Source: Dryas octopetala (taxonomy: Eukaryota; Streptophyta; Magnoliopsida; Rosales; Rosaceae). From it: a DNA stretch of 64,000 nt. Both the position numbers and the translations under genes were made by a program. The stretch lies in NCBI GenBank assembly GCA_963921425.1, contig OY992835.1:21390001-21454000 (forward strand), in the 5' to 3' direction. Positions within the stretch are counted from its first letter, which is position 1, and each line of letters begins with the position of its first letter. Positions 23,597 to 36,510 of this stretch are shown here, piece after piece. Under the pieces are notes generated by a model that ran no database searches, was not told the origin of the DNA, and saw only the letters and a list, made by a program, of their open reading frames with translations.

Positions 23597-26500
23597 ATGG
23601 TGTTGCTTCAGGTTCAACACATTAATGGATTGTTTCAGTGCCCAAAGGCGAACCCACTGGCTCAGAGAAGAGCTCGAGCTCGTAGATGCCTCTGCCTGCA
23701 AACACAGGCCCCTCCCTCCCTAACCCAGGTACCCTTTTCTTTAATTTTTCAGATTTCATTTCTTTGTTCCACATATATAATATTCTTCTTCTTCTTCTTC
23801 TTCTTTTTTGAAAGCTTGAATTGCATCATTGTGTGCCAACTGAGTTAAATGAGTGTTTAAGTTACTAATATTTGGCAGAGGATAATGGAGAGTATACCAG
23901 TGAGTGGGGAAGTCGGTGGTGCTGGTGGGGCATATTCATATAGTGCCTTAAAGAGATTGGACCAACTTTGGTCTAGTATTTGTTCTGCTCAAACAGGTGT
24001 ACATGTTATTTCATTAAAATTTTCTTGAATGGGTTTGTGATAAGTGTATGGAAATTTCTTGATATGTTGGTTGTTTTGACATATATCTTGTAGTTGTGGA
24101 AGAACCAAAGGAAGTGGTTTCGAGTGTTCCTAGTTTTTTTAGTAGTTCTGAACTGGCTGACAAAGCGGTAGATACATTTGATGTGTTAATTTGTGGTGGA
24201 ACTTTGGGAATCTTCATAGCTACAGCTTTGTGTGCCAAAGGTCTTCGAGTAGGCATTATTGAAAGAAATGTGCTGAAGGGGGTAATATACTGTTCTGTAA
24301 AGTTTATTTTAGAAATTTGTGGCATCAAGAATTACTTGTTGATTATAAGTGATGCAAATGATATTTTGATAATGAATGATCAGAGGGAGCAGGAATGGAA
24401 TATCTCAAGGAAAGAGCTCTTGGAACTTGTAGAAATAGGAATTCTGGAAGAAGATGACTTTGAACAGGTTACTGCGACGAAATTCAATCCTGTAAGTTAT
24501 TTGGCATATAAATTTCTAATCAGATCTGTTCGTTTGATCCGTAATAGTTAGGTGAACTTATCATCTTCAATTCAGGGGGCTCTTCCCTACCTACAATTGG
24601 TGTCTTGAACACTTGTGACATGACAAATGCACCTGACATCAGTTTCGTTACTACGAAAGAGTGCACACCAAAAAGTGCTTATTATTGCAATGAGTACACC
24701 AGAAATTATTTAACTCGTTCACTTTTCATAAATGTATAAACAAACCACATCTTTAAAGCTCAATTTGCTGGTAACACCAAATGTAGTATTTCCACAAAGG
24801 AATTTTCATGCTCAGAAGGTGCATAGAAGGGAAAAAGACTAGCAATCTACCAGTTCTGTCTGATGTCACCTATTTAGTCCTTTTATATCCAACCTACTTC
24901 AACCATTTCTTTTGGCATTTCATGAACTGCACAGAACAGATGCGGATTTGAGGGGAAGGGTGATATCTGGGTTGAAGACATTCTTAACCTTGGCGTTTCG
25001 TGAGTTATCTTTTCTTCTTGTAATTGAATATATTTTATTTATCAGAGAAAGTAACTTCTAATTTATCTTGTCATCTCTCCAACTAGTAGAGGGTCTGTTA
25101 GCCTGATAGGATCATGAGTAATGGCAGGAAATCAATGAACTCATTTTTATTTCTGAATCGGTCTTTTGTATCATTACAGACCAGTAAAGCTTATAGAGGT
25201 TGTGAAGAATCGTTTCATTTCTCTTGGTGGAGTCATATTTGAAGGCTACAGCATGTCCAGCATTTGCATTTATGACGATGCAGCTGTGAGTTTCTTACAA
25301 TTTCCAAATAGTTCATTCTAGTGCCTTAAATAACATTGAATAATGAATTATTGAATAACATGAATTCCTCTTATTACTTTTCTCGTAGGTCTTACAACTC
25401 ACTGAGGGAAACATTTTGTCATCTCGCCTCATCATTGATGCAATGGGGAATTTCTCTCCCATTGTGAAGCAGGTAGGCCTTTTTTTTTTTCTGCATAATG
25501 GATGTATGAGTGCACATTTGGGATAACAATATTGTGTGCATGCATGCATGCATTTTTCAAATAGGCAACTATTCCTTATAATTTGAAGATTGAAAGAGTA
25601 TAAAATTATAGCTGCCTTCATGTTAGTAATAATTATAAGAGAATGATGACCTAATCACGAGTTTTTGATCCTCATGCATCAAAGTTAAGTAGCAAATTAA
25701 TATGTACCCACAATCAGGCCTAAAATTGACTCAGTGTGGCTAAGTTGGCAGATAAGATGCGGAAGGAAGCCAGATGGTGTTTGCCTTGTTGTTGGATCTT
25801 GTGCTCGTGGATTTAAGAATAATTCTACCAGTGATGTTATATTTAGCAGTTCGTTGGTAAAGAAGGTTGGGGCCTCAGAAGCTCAATTCTTTTGGGAGGT
25901 AATTTGATACTGTAGTTTGCCAGTAATGTCAAAAACGGGATTCTTGCTTTTCAGAATCTAGCTTTTTCTAAACATTTCACAGGCATTTCCAGCTGGTTCA
26001 GGTCCTACGGATCGCACAACTTATATGTTCACTTATGTTGATCCTCAACCCCAATCGGCGAAATTGGAAGAATTATTGGAAGAATATTGGAAACTTATGC
26101 CAGAATATCAGGTTAGTTAGTCCTTATATCTGTTATCCAAGATCTTGCACATTGCACTTCCTGAATCCAAAGAATGTTTCACATTTTTAAATGTCCATTA
26201 GGGTATCACATAAAACTTGACATGTTAAAGATCCATAATTTGTTTAGGATTTAGTCCAGCCCTTAGAGAGGCCTCCGGATGAAGCCTGATGCAATTTCAT
26301 GCTAAAAGTTAGAATAGGGTTCCGGTTCAAAAATTGTCTGGATGTTACTTAGATTTTACCTTATACTCAAGTTATAATTATTCATAAATGCATAATCTGT
26401 AGGGAGTCTCTCTTGATGACTTGGAGATACAGAGGGTTCTATATGGTATTTTTCCTACATATCGTGACAGGTAATGATGCAAATATTACTTGAACTGCAA

Positions 26501-28251
26501 TGAGATTCTATTTTATGATGCTAGAAGTATTTCAGGTTATCAAATTTGAACCATTTTAGGAGAATGCATGTTAATTGAAATTTATTTAATATTCTTTACA
26601 TTTAATCTGATAAGAAACTGGTGAATCTGTAATTTAACTGGCATTTCACAATCCAAAACCTGATTACAGGAAAGACTCTAAAGAAACTCTATCATCACTA
26701 TTCCAAAAATGAAAAATATTCTTATACTTCTCTTATACACTGGAAATTATTTTCTTTCTATCTGACATCTTTCAATTCTTAAATGGGGACGATGAACTCG
26801 ACAGCCCACTGCCAGCAGCTTTTAATCGTGTTTTACAGGTGGCATTAATTATACACTTACAAAACCTCCCATAAATTATGGTAAAATGCCAAAAACAAAC
26901 GTGATAAAATCATTCTCTGCAGTTTGGTGATGCCAGTGGAATACAATCACCTGTTTCATTTGGTGGATTTGGAAGCTTGACTAGGCACCTCAAGAGACTG
27001 TCAACAGGTATGTAAATTATATGCAATTCTTTTTCCTTTTTCTAGTATTTTATTGACTCTGAACTTTGTGGAAGAAAATGAAATGAACTCTCTTTACTTT
27101 GTTCTCAAACATTGATAACAATTGGGTTATTATGAGCATGAACTATATTCCATCTTTCTTGCCTTGGTAAAAAGGAATATACGAAGCAATCAGTGGCAAT
27201 TTTCTTGACTCGTACAACTTGTCCCTGCTTAATCCTTACATGGTTGGTAACTCGCTGATCCCTGACCAAGTGGTAATCCTCGATTTTTAAGTTTTTTTCA
27301 TGATTATCTGAATTTGAGTTGCAATCTATGTAGCGCAGCCCAACTTAAGTTCTTCATGGTTATTTCAAAGAGCAATGTCAGCAAAGCAACAGTCTAATGT
27401 GTCACCAGATTTTATCAATGAGCTTCTTTATGTCAATTTTCAAAGTATGCAGGTAGGATTGTCTACGTGGAATAGTAGAACCAAGTTTTGTCTTTATGGC
27501 TTATTTATTTTGCTTCCCATGCATATGCTTTCTTTCTCGTTTCCTAAAGAATTAATGTGCTTCTTCAGAGGCTCGGAGATCCAGTGCTAAGACCATTTCT
27601 TCAGGTGATTTTCTTGCATTTGATTGGATATGTGAATCCATTGATCAGTAACTTGATGTCAGTGGTCATGGTAGGCTTTGTTTCAAATTATAACTATGGA
27701 AACATGTATTGTGACAGGATGTTGTACAGTTTGGGCCTCTTGCCAAGACATTAGGCCTAGTCATGTTAACTAAACCTCAAATTATTCCATCAATATTCAA
27801 GCAGGTAATCAATTAGTCAAAGAACTTCTTTTCTTTTCTTTTTGGTTACGGTTAGGGTATACAATTACTATATTCAATCAATGAGTTAAGAATTCCATCA
27901 ATACTCAGATATCTTTCTTGTAAATTGTTCAATGATTTTGATTTTCAGACCAACTAAGTGTGAAATTTCTTCTGTTTTAGGTTGGAATTCCTGTGCTTCT
28001 TGACTGGTCTGGACATTTTTTCATGCTGGGATACTATACGTTTCTCTCAAGTTTTGCTGACCCTGTAATAAGGTAAATAATTTTCCATGAGCCTGGTAAA
28101 TACCATATATAACATAATGTATATCTCACAATCACTTGTTGCATATTTCACAAGGCCTTTCTTAAGTACACTTCCGTCCAAGAATCAGTATGAGTGGAAG
28201 CGACGTCTCGAGGCTTGGAAATATGGCGCTGGCTTAGATTACAAGCCATGA
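23597..28251 (+). CDS. Plastid FAD-dependent oxidoreductase, lycopene cyclase-like
   Basis: Eighteen exons, 585 residues: 23597-23728, 23879-23996, 24094-24281, 24384-24491, 24935-24999, 25180-25285, 25389-25472, 25752-25898, 25983-26111, 26403-26470, 26805-26838, 26923-27007, 27175-27242, 27339-27452, 27569-27604, 27718-27804, 27981-28072 and 28155-28251. All phases agree. The N-terminus (QRRARARRCLCLQTQ) suggests a transit peptide. A Rossmann dinucleotide fold begins at about 113 (DVLICGGTLGIFIA), with the glycine motif GGTLG; an FGDASGIQSPVSFGGFGS motif typical of the geranylgeranyl reductase/lycopene cyclase superfamily follows in the middle. The C-terminal third is hydrophobic in places (LLDWSGHFFMLGYYTFLS). 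The substrate is unknown; it is not lycopene beta or epsilon cyclase itself. The donor of exon 13 is least certain (27242 preferred). Confidence 0.85.
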
Positions 28252-28830
28252 GGAACCATTTAGATTTGGCAGACAAAAATGGGAAATCTAACTGTAGAAC
28301 AACAAGCAGCTGCATTTGGATGGGTACCTGGTTTTCCACTTGAAAATTCAACTTGGAGGTCTTTGATAATGGAAGGGTTTTGTGGAACCCAGAAGATGAT
28401 TAAAATATATATATATATAAATAGATAAACTTCAGGGGGACTATGATGTACAAAAACATGTCTGAATAATGTCTATATTCACATCAAACTACAGCTTTCT
28501 TGAATAACTATGCATGTGGATTTGAAAGTATGACTTTGAGTACAACTAAAGGGCTTCTCAAAAAAGGACCAAAGAAATTTTAGTCATCTTATTATAAGTT
28601 TATAACACATAAAGCAGTTTACATGACCCTTCTCAAAATATTAAATATAAAAACAACTTATATCACTTATACAACAACCTCATGGCCCCCAGGAAGGCCA
28701 TCTACTCGTACAGAATTATTCTCATAACTTTCCCTTCAAACTTCATAGCCACAGCCATCAACAACACCCCTATTAAATATTTACATGGATCAAAACCAAA
28801 AGATAAGTAACACTAATATCAATTGGATGT
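28252..28830. other. Convergent intergenic region
   Basis: 3' UTRs of the oxidoreductase (+) and the following minus-strand gene meet here. A short TA run lies at about 28405-28420. No separate gene is seen. Confidence 0.5.
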
Positions 28831-30336
28831 CTAGGCACCCCAAATTTTAGAAAGCTCCTTTATGATAGACTTCTCTTTTATATCTTCTTCCTTTTCGAAG
28901 TGCCATTTCCTTGACATATCTTCAACCTGAATTTAAAAGCTCTAAGTTAATTCATGGGCAAGTTAAAATTTATGCAGGAAAAACAAAAGGCAACCCGACA
29001 TACCCAAGCTTTTAAGGGAACCAGTTGCTCCCGAATCATCTCCAGTTTCGGCTCAACAAGGTCTCTCCCTTTGGTTCGGACATCATCACTCTGTTAATGT
29101 AAATCATACTGAATGTATCAATGTAAAATTTTCATCAAATAGTGATCAAACTCAAAGGCCAGTCAGCAGGAGATAGTCTCTTTCTAGAAGAATGCATACA
29201 ACCTAATATATTCAACTTAATTTTATTTTCCTAAGCATAACATATTTGTACTTACACTCTCCAACTGTAATTTTGAGATAGCCAGTCCGAATGCCAAGGT
29301 GGCGCCACCAAATACTACTGCAGTTGCAAAAGCAAATGCCTTTCCAACTACAGAGAAGCAGAAAAGCACTGCATTAGGACTTTAAACATAGAAAAACAAG
29401 TAATTTTGAGAGATTCATAATTCATTGGACCTACTGTGTGTAAGCCCTTCAGCTGCAGCCTTCAACTTTTCAGGGTTAATGGGGGTATGCCTGTCTCGAC
29501 GCAATTCATTCGCCGTTGAGGCTGACACCGAGCTCTCTGATTCGGGCAGTTGCCACCTGCATTCAGTATTGTAACATATTATAAAAACTGGAGCAATGCA
29601 CCAAAGCAAATTGAAATCCATCTTAATTTTAGCTCACTATATACTGATTAGCTCCTTCATATTCATTTCTCCCAGACAGTATTGGTATTCAATTTCCACA
29701 TAATGCATCATAAAGCTTCAAAATTTTGCAAAAGTACAATAAATTAAAGCAACGTTGAGCATTCCCTAACATACCCACATAGCCAAATTTTGCAAAACCA
29801 CAAAAAGTGAAAACAACTTTGAGCACCCCCTAACATACCCACAAAGCCATATCCACCAAAAGAGTCCTAGAATCTCCAATTACCCACATTTTCCCAGCAA
29901 CCAACCAACCAAACCCAAAATTGAGCAATCAAGAAGGTAAAAGGAAAACTAAAAAGTACCTTCTGGGGCCAAAAGTGACCTGGGGCAGGGAGAGGTAAGC
30001 CCTGAGAGGGTTGAGAGCCTCAGAAGATACATGAAAGCCATTCTTGGAATCAGACTGAAGAACCCATTTGGATGCTGTGTCGAAAGACGACGGCGTTTCA
30101 GAGGGCTGGTGGAAGAGCTTAGAGGGCAAAGAGTGCCTGAGCACCTCGGGAAGCACGTCGGCTTGGGCTTCCTGCTCAATCGCCAAGGAAGAAGCTGAAG
30201 AAGGCGATGACGGGGACTTGAGCTTCTTGTGGGCTGGGCCTTTCTGGGATTCTACAAGACGGCCCACCGCCTGTTTGGATTCCTGGAAAAAATATGCTGC
30301 CTCTTTCCCGGCTAATCTTCCCGCAAGAAAACTCAT
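28831..30336 (-). CDS. Plant protein of unknown function with one predicted membrane span
   Basis: Five exons on the minus strand: 30336-29960, 29556-29435, 29347-29256, 29090-29004 and 28926-28831, giving 257 residues. I do not recognise the family. The N-terminus MSFLAGRLAGKEAAYFFQES is followed by a Ser/Pro/Lys-rich segment (about 30-60). A hydrophobic helix lies at about 168-191 (FAFATAVVFGGATLAFGLAI). The C-terminal part is charged and helical, possibly a coiled coil (VEDMSRKWHFEKEEDIKEKS), and ends KIWGA. The clean splice sites, kept phases and balanced composition argue for a real gene. An organelle membrane location is possible but not shown. No catalytic motif is visible. Confidence 0.8.
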
Positions 30337-33300
30337 TTCTTAAATTTCTTTGAATTCTTTCCCTCTATAAAATAAAAGTAACTAAAAAGTGTAGGCTTGG
30401 TCTGCGTGGCTGACTAGTGACCAGATTGCTTACCCTTATTCAGGTATGTGAATGTGTCATACTGATTTTTTATTTTGTGCTGCCGTCTATAATTGTATAT
30501 ATAGTTCCAAGCTTTCCTTGTCACTCAAGTATTCAAGTTTGTAACCTTAATAAAATAAAAAAATCAAGTTTATAAGGTCATTTCTTTTGAAGATGAAATC
30601 TATGATGAAAATCGAACTCTTATTGGAGGTGTGTAAATAAAATTTTATGTTGTTGTCATATAACCTTTTACCCATATAAATAAACATGAACTTGTTAAGG
30701 GTGATTTATAATTAGGAGAGTAAGAATCATATCTTGAATGGTTTGTAAGAATTGAAAAGGAAAATGTTTGAGGCCTTACTTGTAAAGAGGTGTTTCTCTC
30801 ATTTCTTTGTAAAATTTCATTTGGGATGGCATATATATTTGTAGGGAAATGGTTTTGTGCCTTATCAGGCTATTTTATTAGTATATATTGCCAAGAACAA
30901 ACACCACTTAAAGATTGATGGTTTAATGGTATTAGGCTACTAGTTCCTTTATGATTTGAAGGGGAAAAGGAAAATATTGACCCAACTGCATGCACGTCTT
31001 CAGAAAACCCAAAGAATGAAAGAGAATAAAAATTAAGGATAATGATAAAAGCTCTTTAATTTGTCAACACCCTTGGAAATATTTGGGGTCTTAAATTCTT
31101 AATTATGGCCTACATGAGCTATGGAGTTTCTGGACTATAAGTTGATGGCCATGGACATAATAATAAGAGATTTATTTGATTGTACGTTAAACATCAAAAC
31201 AAGAACAGTACGTCAATTATAGCGGCTAACATTGGATAGATTACAATGTTTATTTATTATTTTTCTCTAACCATATCTATTGACAAGATAGAGCATTCTT
31301 CTTCTTGCACTGCACAGCAAGCACATAAGCAAATCCTCTTTCTTGCTTGGAGGTGAAGTTTCTTTTGTTTTATTATTGTGTAACTAAACAGTAGAAATAT
31401 TCCACACTCGCTCGATCGTCATTGTCTCAACAAAAAAATGATTGTTATTTGCGAAGAATCTTATCAAAGAAACCTTAAGGAGATCAATATATATTGTTTA
31501 GACTATTGACTCGAGTCTGATAAAGTTTAGATCGTATTTTCATTTTACGCCAATCCAAATAAATATATTTTCACAAATAACCCCATATTTTATCTAAACT
31601 GTTGAGTTAAACTATCCTTATATATTTACAACTTTGATTTTCGATCTAACCATGGGAACAAATCTATAGGGCTATCACATTTTTTGGCCAAATCTTCCAA
31701 CCTTTTCGATCACGTGCAGTTACAGTTCACTACGCCAAATCAAAAAGATTGGATTGCTGGTTTTTTCATCATCTAATCAATTGAATGAAACCTGAAAGTG
31801 AACACTTGGTTGTGTATATTTTTCCAATCCGCTTTCACTCGCTCTTACTTTTTATTTTTTCGGTAAAATTAAGACATTTAACCCAATAACACAACACTAA
31901 TCTGAAACGCGCAAATATAAGCTTAAACAATCAATTATCTTCTAAGAGTCTCACAGTCATAGGAGAACAAATTTGATTCTCAACATGTTTATGCATACAC
32001 TTTTCTTTTTCTTTACATACATCATACATCATACATGACACATGCATATGTTTATATATCGAGCTTGATCGAAGTACTCACCTGTAACCCAGTTAATTAG
32101 GGTTTGGTCATCACGTACGTACGTTTTCCATTTCATTTAAATTAAGTCCAACCGGCCGGTCTGAGCCGGTTATTTGATCAACATGCCTAGCTTGGTAATT
32201 GGTTGGTGCGTGGGGTAAGGCAGATAGTTGGTCCCATTGACTTGATATCGATCATATTATATACGTTGGTCTAAAATATATTTTTATTTTTTCAACCACG
32301 TAATAATTTGTTCAACTAAAATTATAAGTGCAAATTTTACACGCGCACACACAGTACATATATAAAGGCTAATGCTGGTGGTGGTCTGCATAGTGCATAC
32401 CCAGTTGGTGCACTTACATACTGTGGACCACACCCACCTCGATCCACATTAAGCCACACCCACACCTACACGGCTACACCAAGCTCTATAGTTCATATCA
32501 TTTCCTCTACAATTAATTCCACAGATGAGTACTAGCAAGATCTCTGCTTTCATGGTTATACCTTGGCACATAATAAATTATAAATTATAATTTAATTCAT
32601 TACCCCTCTCAGGTTCAAAGAAAATTAAAACATGCATATATATATATATATCAGATTCAAAATAAGGTACAACTTGACACAGCTAGCTGCAATTAATATT
32701 ATTTCATGCGGTTGAATTATGGAGATGTATTGTGGTTCATGTGGTCCTGACTCCTGACCCTAGCTAGCTAACAGTAGTCAACATATATTCCCTTGCCTTG
32801 TGTAAAGCTAGGCTTGATTGCATGGTGGTGGTTGTATGAAGTAAATGGGTATTTATACTCTGCATTCAAATTTGGGGTCTAAAAAGCACAAGCAGCAGCC
32901 AGCAGGCACTCATTTAGCTGACCAGCTAGCCCAGTTTAATTATATATGTACCTTATTAACAAGTACTGGTCACTTGGCCACAAAAAAAAAGACACAAGTA
33001 CTGGTCATTGTCCCTCACTTAATGCCTAGCTTCTATGATCTGATCACAATGATCATAATTAAGCAACTCAGCCTCATTCAACTAAAATTAAGTAACTACC
33101 CCTGCAGATGAAACTTCAATACATCTAGCAATATCATGATCATCTTGTATTCTGTGCACCAGCTAGCTGTTCGAATTTTGCTCAATTCCCAATGGTAACA
33201 TTCAGCTAGCTTTATGAAATCCCTATTTTTGTTTGGGTGAAGATATGCAATTACCAAAGAAAACCCAAGAATATATATCTACTAGATGAAATAAAATGAA

Positions 33301-33824
33301 AATTTGATTCCTTATTTTGCGATGAAACCAATATATATTGCTTCATTCATAATTCATATATATGCATCCAATTAAGCTCCCAAAAATTAATCTAAGATTA
33401 TGTATAGAGGCTAGTATATGGTACATATACATAGCATGATCGATCAACCTAAAACAAGCAAAACAAATGGAAATTTAACATATAAATCTCTGTATAATGT
33501 GGTATATAGCGGTCATAATAAATTAAATACAAAGCCTGCAGCAAGAAAATATACAACAGTCAATTATATATGGAAATCTAAGTGGTCTTACATGGGTTTT
33601 CATCAAATGGATATCTCTTCACAATCACCTTCTGTACAACATCTCTCGGAGCTTCGTAATTCAAGGACTATGATCATGATCATCTGGTATATATATACAT
33701 ATATATCTAGAAGTTCGATCTCCAACTTGTAGATATGTATATATGGTGATCAGCTAACGAGCTAGCACATACGATCTGAACTTAATTGCGTCTTGAGCAA
33801 AAACTTGAAAGATGGATCGTCCGA
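30337..33824. other. Gene-poor intergenic region
   Basis: About 3.5 kb, AT-rich, no supported gene. Short TA runs occur near 32637-32651 and 33688-33708. The small open frames have no family features. Confidence 0.55.
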
Positions 33825-34052
33825 TCATCGCTTGTTGTGTAAGGGGTTGGATCCTGTGGGAACCTTTCGCTTCTCTGAGTCCAAGTCCTTGGCTTGATGA
33901 CTGGTAGAAGGAGCACTCACTTTGGGCCGAAAGCCTTGTTGGCTTGTTGCAGATGAAGGGCTGGGAAAGCTTGTGAATCGTGTGGCATGAATAAACCTTG
34001 GAGCAAACAAGAGGACAAGAACAAAAAGGAGGCACACCTGAAAGCGATTCAT
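33825..34052 (-). CDS. CLE: CLE-family secreted signalling peptide precursor (CLE20-like)
   Basis: An intronless frame of 75 residues. The N-terminus MNRFQVCLLFVLVLLFAPRF is a clear signal peptide (cleavage near residue 23, after IHA). A variable Ser-rich middle follows, and the C-terminus carries the 12-residue CLE motif RKVPTGSNPLHN, two basic residues from the end (KR). The motif closely matches Arabidopsis CLE20 (RKVKTGSNPLHN) and CLE40, with the canonical Val-Pro that CLE20 lacks. Such peptides are processed, hydroxylated or arabinosylated on proline, and are perceived by LRR receptor kinases in meristem control. The receptor and tissue cannot be told from sequence. The gene stands alone in a repeat-rich region. 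Confidence 0.9.
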   Translation of the reverse strand: MNRFQVCLLFVLVLLFAPRFIHATRFTSFPSPSSATSQQGFRPKVSAPSTSHQAKDLDSEKRKVPTGSNPLHNKR

Positions 34053-35800
34053 GTTCTAATTTTTAACAAATGACTGGCTCTCGATCTCTTCGTGAGAGTT
34101 GATATATGCAGCTAGCTAGCTAGTAGATGAAAAGGTACACCCTATTTAGCTCAATATATATTGCCTACCTAGCTAGCCAGCTGGTTATTATATATATGGT
34201 TGGTCCATTTTATACTAATGTTTCATGTGCAAATTATATAAGTACATCAATCTGAGATTTGGTGTACATGTGTGTGTGTGTATTGGCATGTATAGGATTT
34301 GAGCACCAAAATACACATAATTGGATCACAGAAACCACTACCGTCCATTAGTGATGGATCCACTGGTGATATATTGACAATTATGGGATCAGATCAGCTG
34401 TGGGCTACAATGGCGGTCGCGGGGGTCGGTGGTGGGGTCACAATTCAATGACGATAGCGACGCATAGGAGGAGCCATACACAAACTCGTATGTGAAATCT
34501 TGGGAGGGGTCAGAGGGGTTTGCTGCGTCTTTCAAACTCTTTAAAAGACCAAAATACCTACTGCACATTTTCACATTGGAGCTAACGAATTTACCAATTT
34601 AATACTTCACAATTCACATCTCTTTACTCATTAGTACTCTCTCTCTCTAGAAATACTTCGGGTCTATGCCCGGCGAGGGGCATTATAGTCATAGAAAAGT
34701 CAATGGTCTAATGCCGACTCCTTTGATTAATTTGTCTAAGGAACAAAATATGAGGCATGCATGTGTACGGATTGTTTCATAATGTTTACTCTGACTAATT
34801 TTTGCTTAAATTTCTTAAACTTTAACTTTTTAGTGTTTCTCAAACAAAACAAAAAAACTTTTACTTTTTATTATAAATGTGAACGAGTAGTATTTGAATT
34901 CTCTACTTGTTTTAATTATAATTTTTGTAATATGAATTTAACAAGTTATGTTACCTCATTCACACCTAAAAAGTACTACAAATTTATTGTATCATTAAAA
35001 TCAAGTAAAAAGAAGTAGAAAATCCAAACCTATATGAATAAATTAAGGAGAAAATCCAAACCTATACAACTTCATAATGCTATTGACAGTTCACATACTA
35101 AAACTACATCTTTTGCAAAGATAGAACTTACTTAGATGATTAATGTAAATTTCATTTTTACAAGAAATGAGACAAATAGTTTCAATGACAATATAATCAA
35201 ATACACTTTTGTTATTCAACGTAGAAATTTGTAACTCAGTGGTAAAGAGGATTGGAATCCCTGTCTCTCATCTAATTTAAAATTTTAATTTTTCTTCAAT
35301 AATTAAAGAGACAAGGTGTGGCCGTGTGGGTTGTAATTTTGGGCAATTTGAATAAACCCCCAATACAATGCTTCTCGAAGAAAGATTTTAGTCAAGCCAA
35401 AGACATTAACCTTTTTTATATTTCATTGTGTTTAATCCAAACAACCAAATTAATCAGCCAATTATATATACATTTAACGATATAAGTCATCATAAGTGGG
35501 TCACTTTTCAACTTTGTGGAATATTCATGTCCCAAATGATGCAACTTTGAATGGTACACAATATATTTTTGTTATATAAAAGTGAAAAAGTGACAGAATT
35601 TTGCTTAAAGAATAATCGTAATTAATTCATAATAAACAAAACTATATATAAACTTTTTGCACGGGCAGCAAAAAGTTCATACTTTTCACATCAAATTCTT
35701 TTTGTTTTGGTACTTATTATTATTATTATTATTATTATTTAAGTATGATATTCCTCCTCTACTAGCCCCACAATTCTGGTTCCATATGTTATACTGTTCA
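34053..35800. other. Intergenic: CLE promoter side and AT-rich spacer
   Basis: No supported gene. A (TG)n tract lies near 34269-34282, a CT tract near 34639-34650 and a (TTA)n run near 35713-35740. Confidence 0.5.
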
Positions 35801-36510
35801 AACTAGCAATTAAGGGGAATTCAAATTCTAAGCAATCGAAAAAACCCTAGCCGCCATCCCAAAAGAAAAAACTCTCTCCTCCCCTCAACCTCTCCATGGG
35901 GGAGGGGCGGCCCTTGTGTTCTCACAGACTGCTCCTCCCCTCGCCCTTCTCTCCTTTGTTTTTCTTTTCCTTTTTTTGTGTTTTTATTTTTGTCATTTGG
36001 GATACTCTCATCCCAATAAGTGAGAGCGTTTTCATCTCTCCTTGTGAGAGTTTCTTCACCTCTCTTCGTGAGAGTTTTTCAGATTTTGTTTGTTTTGGTT
36101 TGTTTTGTGTTTTGATGCTTTCAGGTTTTCTCTGGCGCTCATCACAAGGTGTTAGGGAGTCATTATTTTCACCGGTACCGGTCATATTTCCACCAGTTAC
36201 TATTGCCACATCCACCACTTTGCGCTATTGTCAGCCTCGACTTAGAGATGTTGGTAGGATCGTGAATCCAAACGCGACTAGTTCGCTAATTCCTACGGTG
36301 CCTCTCTGGCTCCGTTTGATGACTATAGTATCTGCTCGATGCCGATGTTATGAGATCTTCGAATTTCTGTGGGATTTTCTGCTCCACTTTTGTGGGTTTT
36401 TGTTTTCTTGTAAGCCTTTGGGCTCATATTTTGTATTCTCTCTGCCTTTTTGGCTGTTTTAATACAATGATATGCTTTATTCTCAAAAAAAAAAACTAGC
36501 AATTAAGGGG
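35801..36510 (+). mobile_element. Poly(A)-tailed non-LTR retroposon with 17-bp target duplication
   Basis: The 17-bp sequence AACTAGCAATTAAGGGG occurs at 35801-35817 and again at 36494-36510. Between them lies an insertion of about 676 bp (35818-36493) that ends in a run of A right before the second copy. This is the signature of target-primed reverse transcription. The body starts with a CCCTAGCCGCC phrase and ends TTTTAATACAATGATATGC before the A tail, which resembles plant L1 LINE ends. An open frame of 188 codons at 35896-36462 fills much of it but is low-complexity (Phe/Ser/Leu-rich) and shows no endonuclease or reverse transcriptase motif. It may be a LINE-derived, internally deleted element or a SINE-like one. 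Confidence 0.8.

Noticed and set aside
32370-32460. Weak inverted repeat around a GTGCAT/GTGCAC core
   Set aside because: Pairing is poor and interrupted; not convincing as a hairpin or element.
34389-34574. Minus-strand 61-codon frame upstream of the CLE gene
   Set aside because: No signal peptide or known motif, and no splice context; could be chance.
35896-36462. 188-codon open frame
   Set aside because: It is inside the poly(A) retroposon, is low-complexity and shows no endonuclease or reverse transcriptase motif; annotated only as part of the element.
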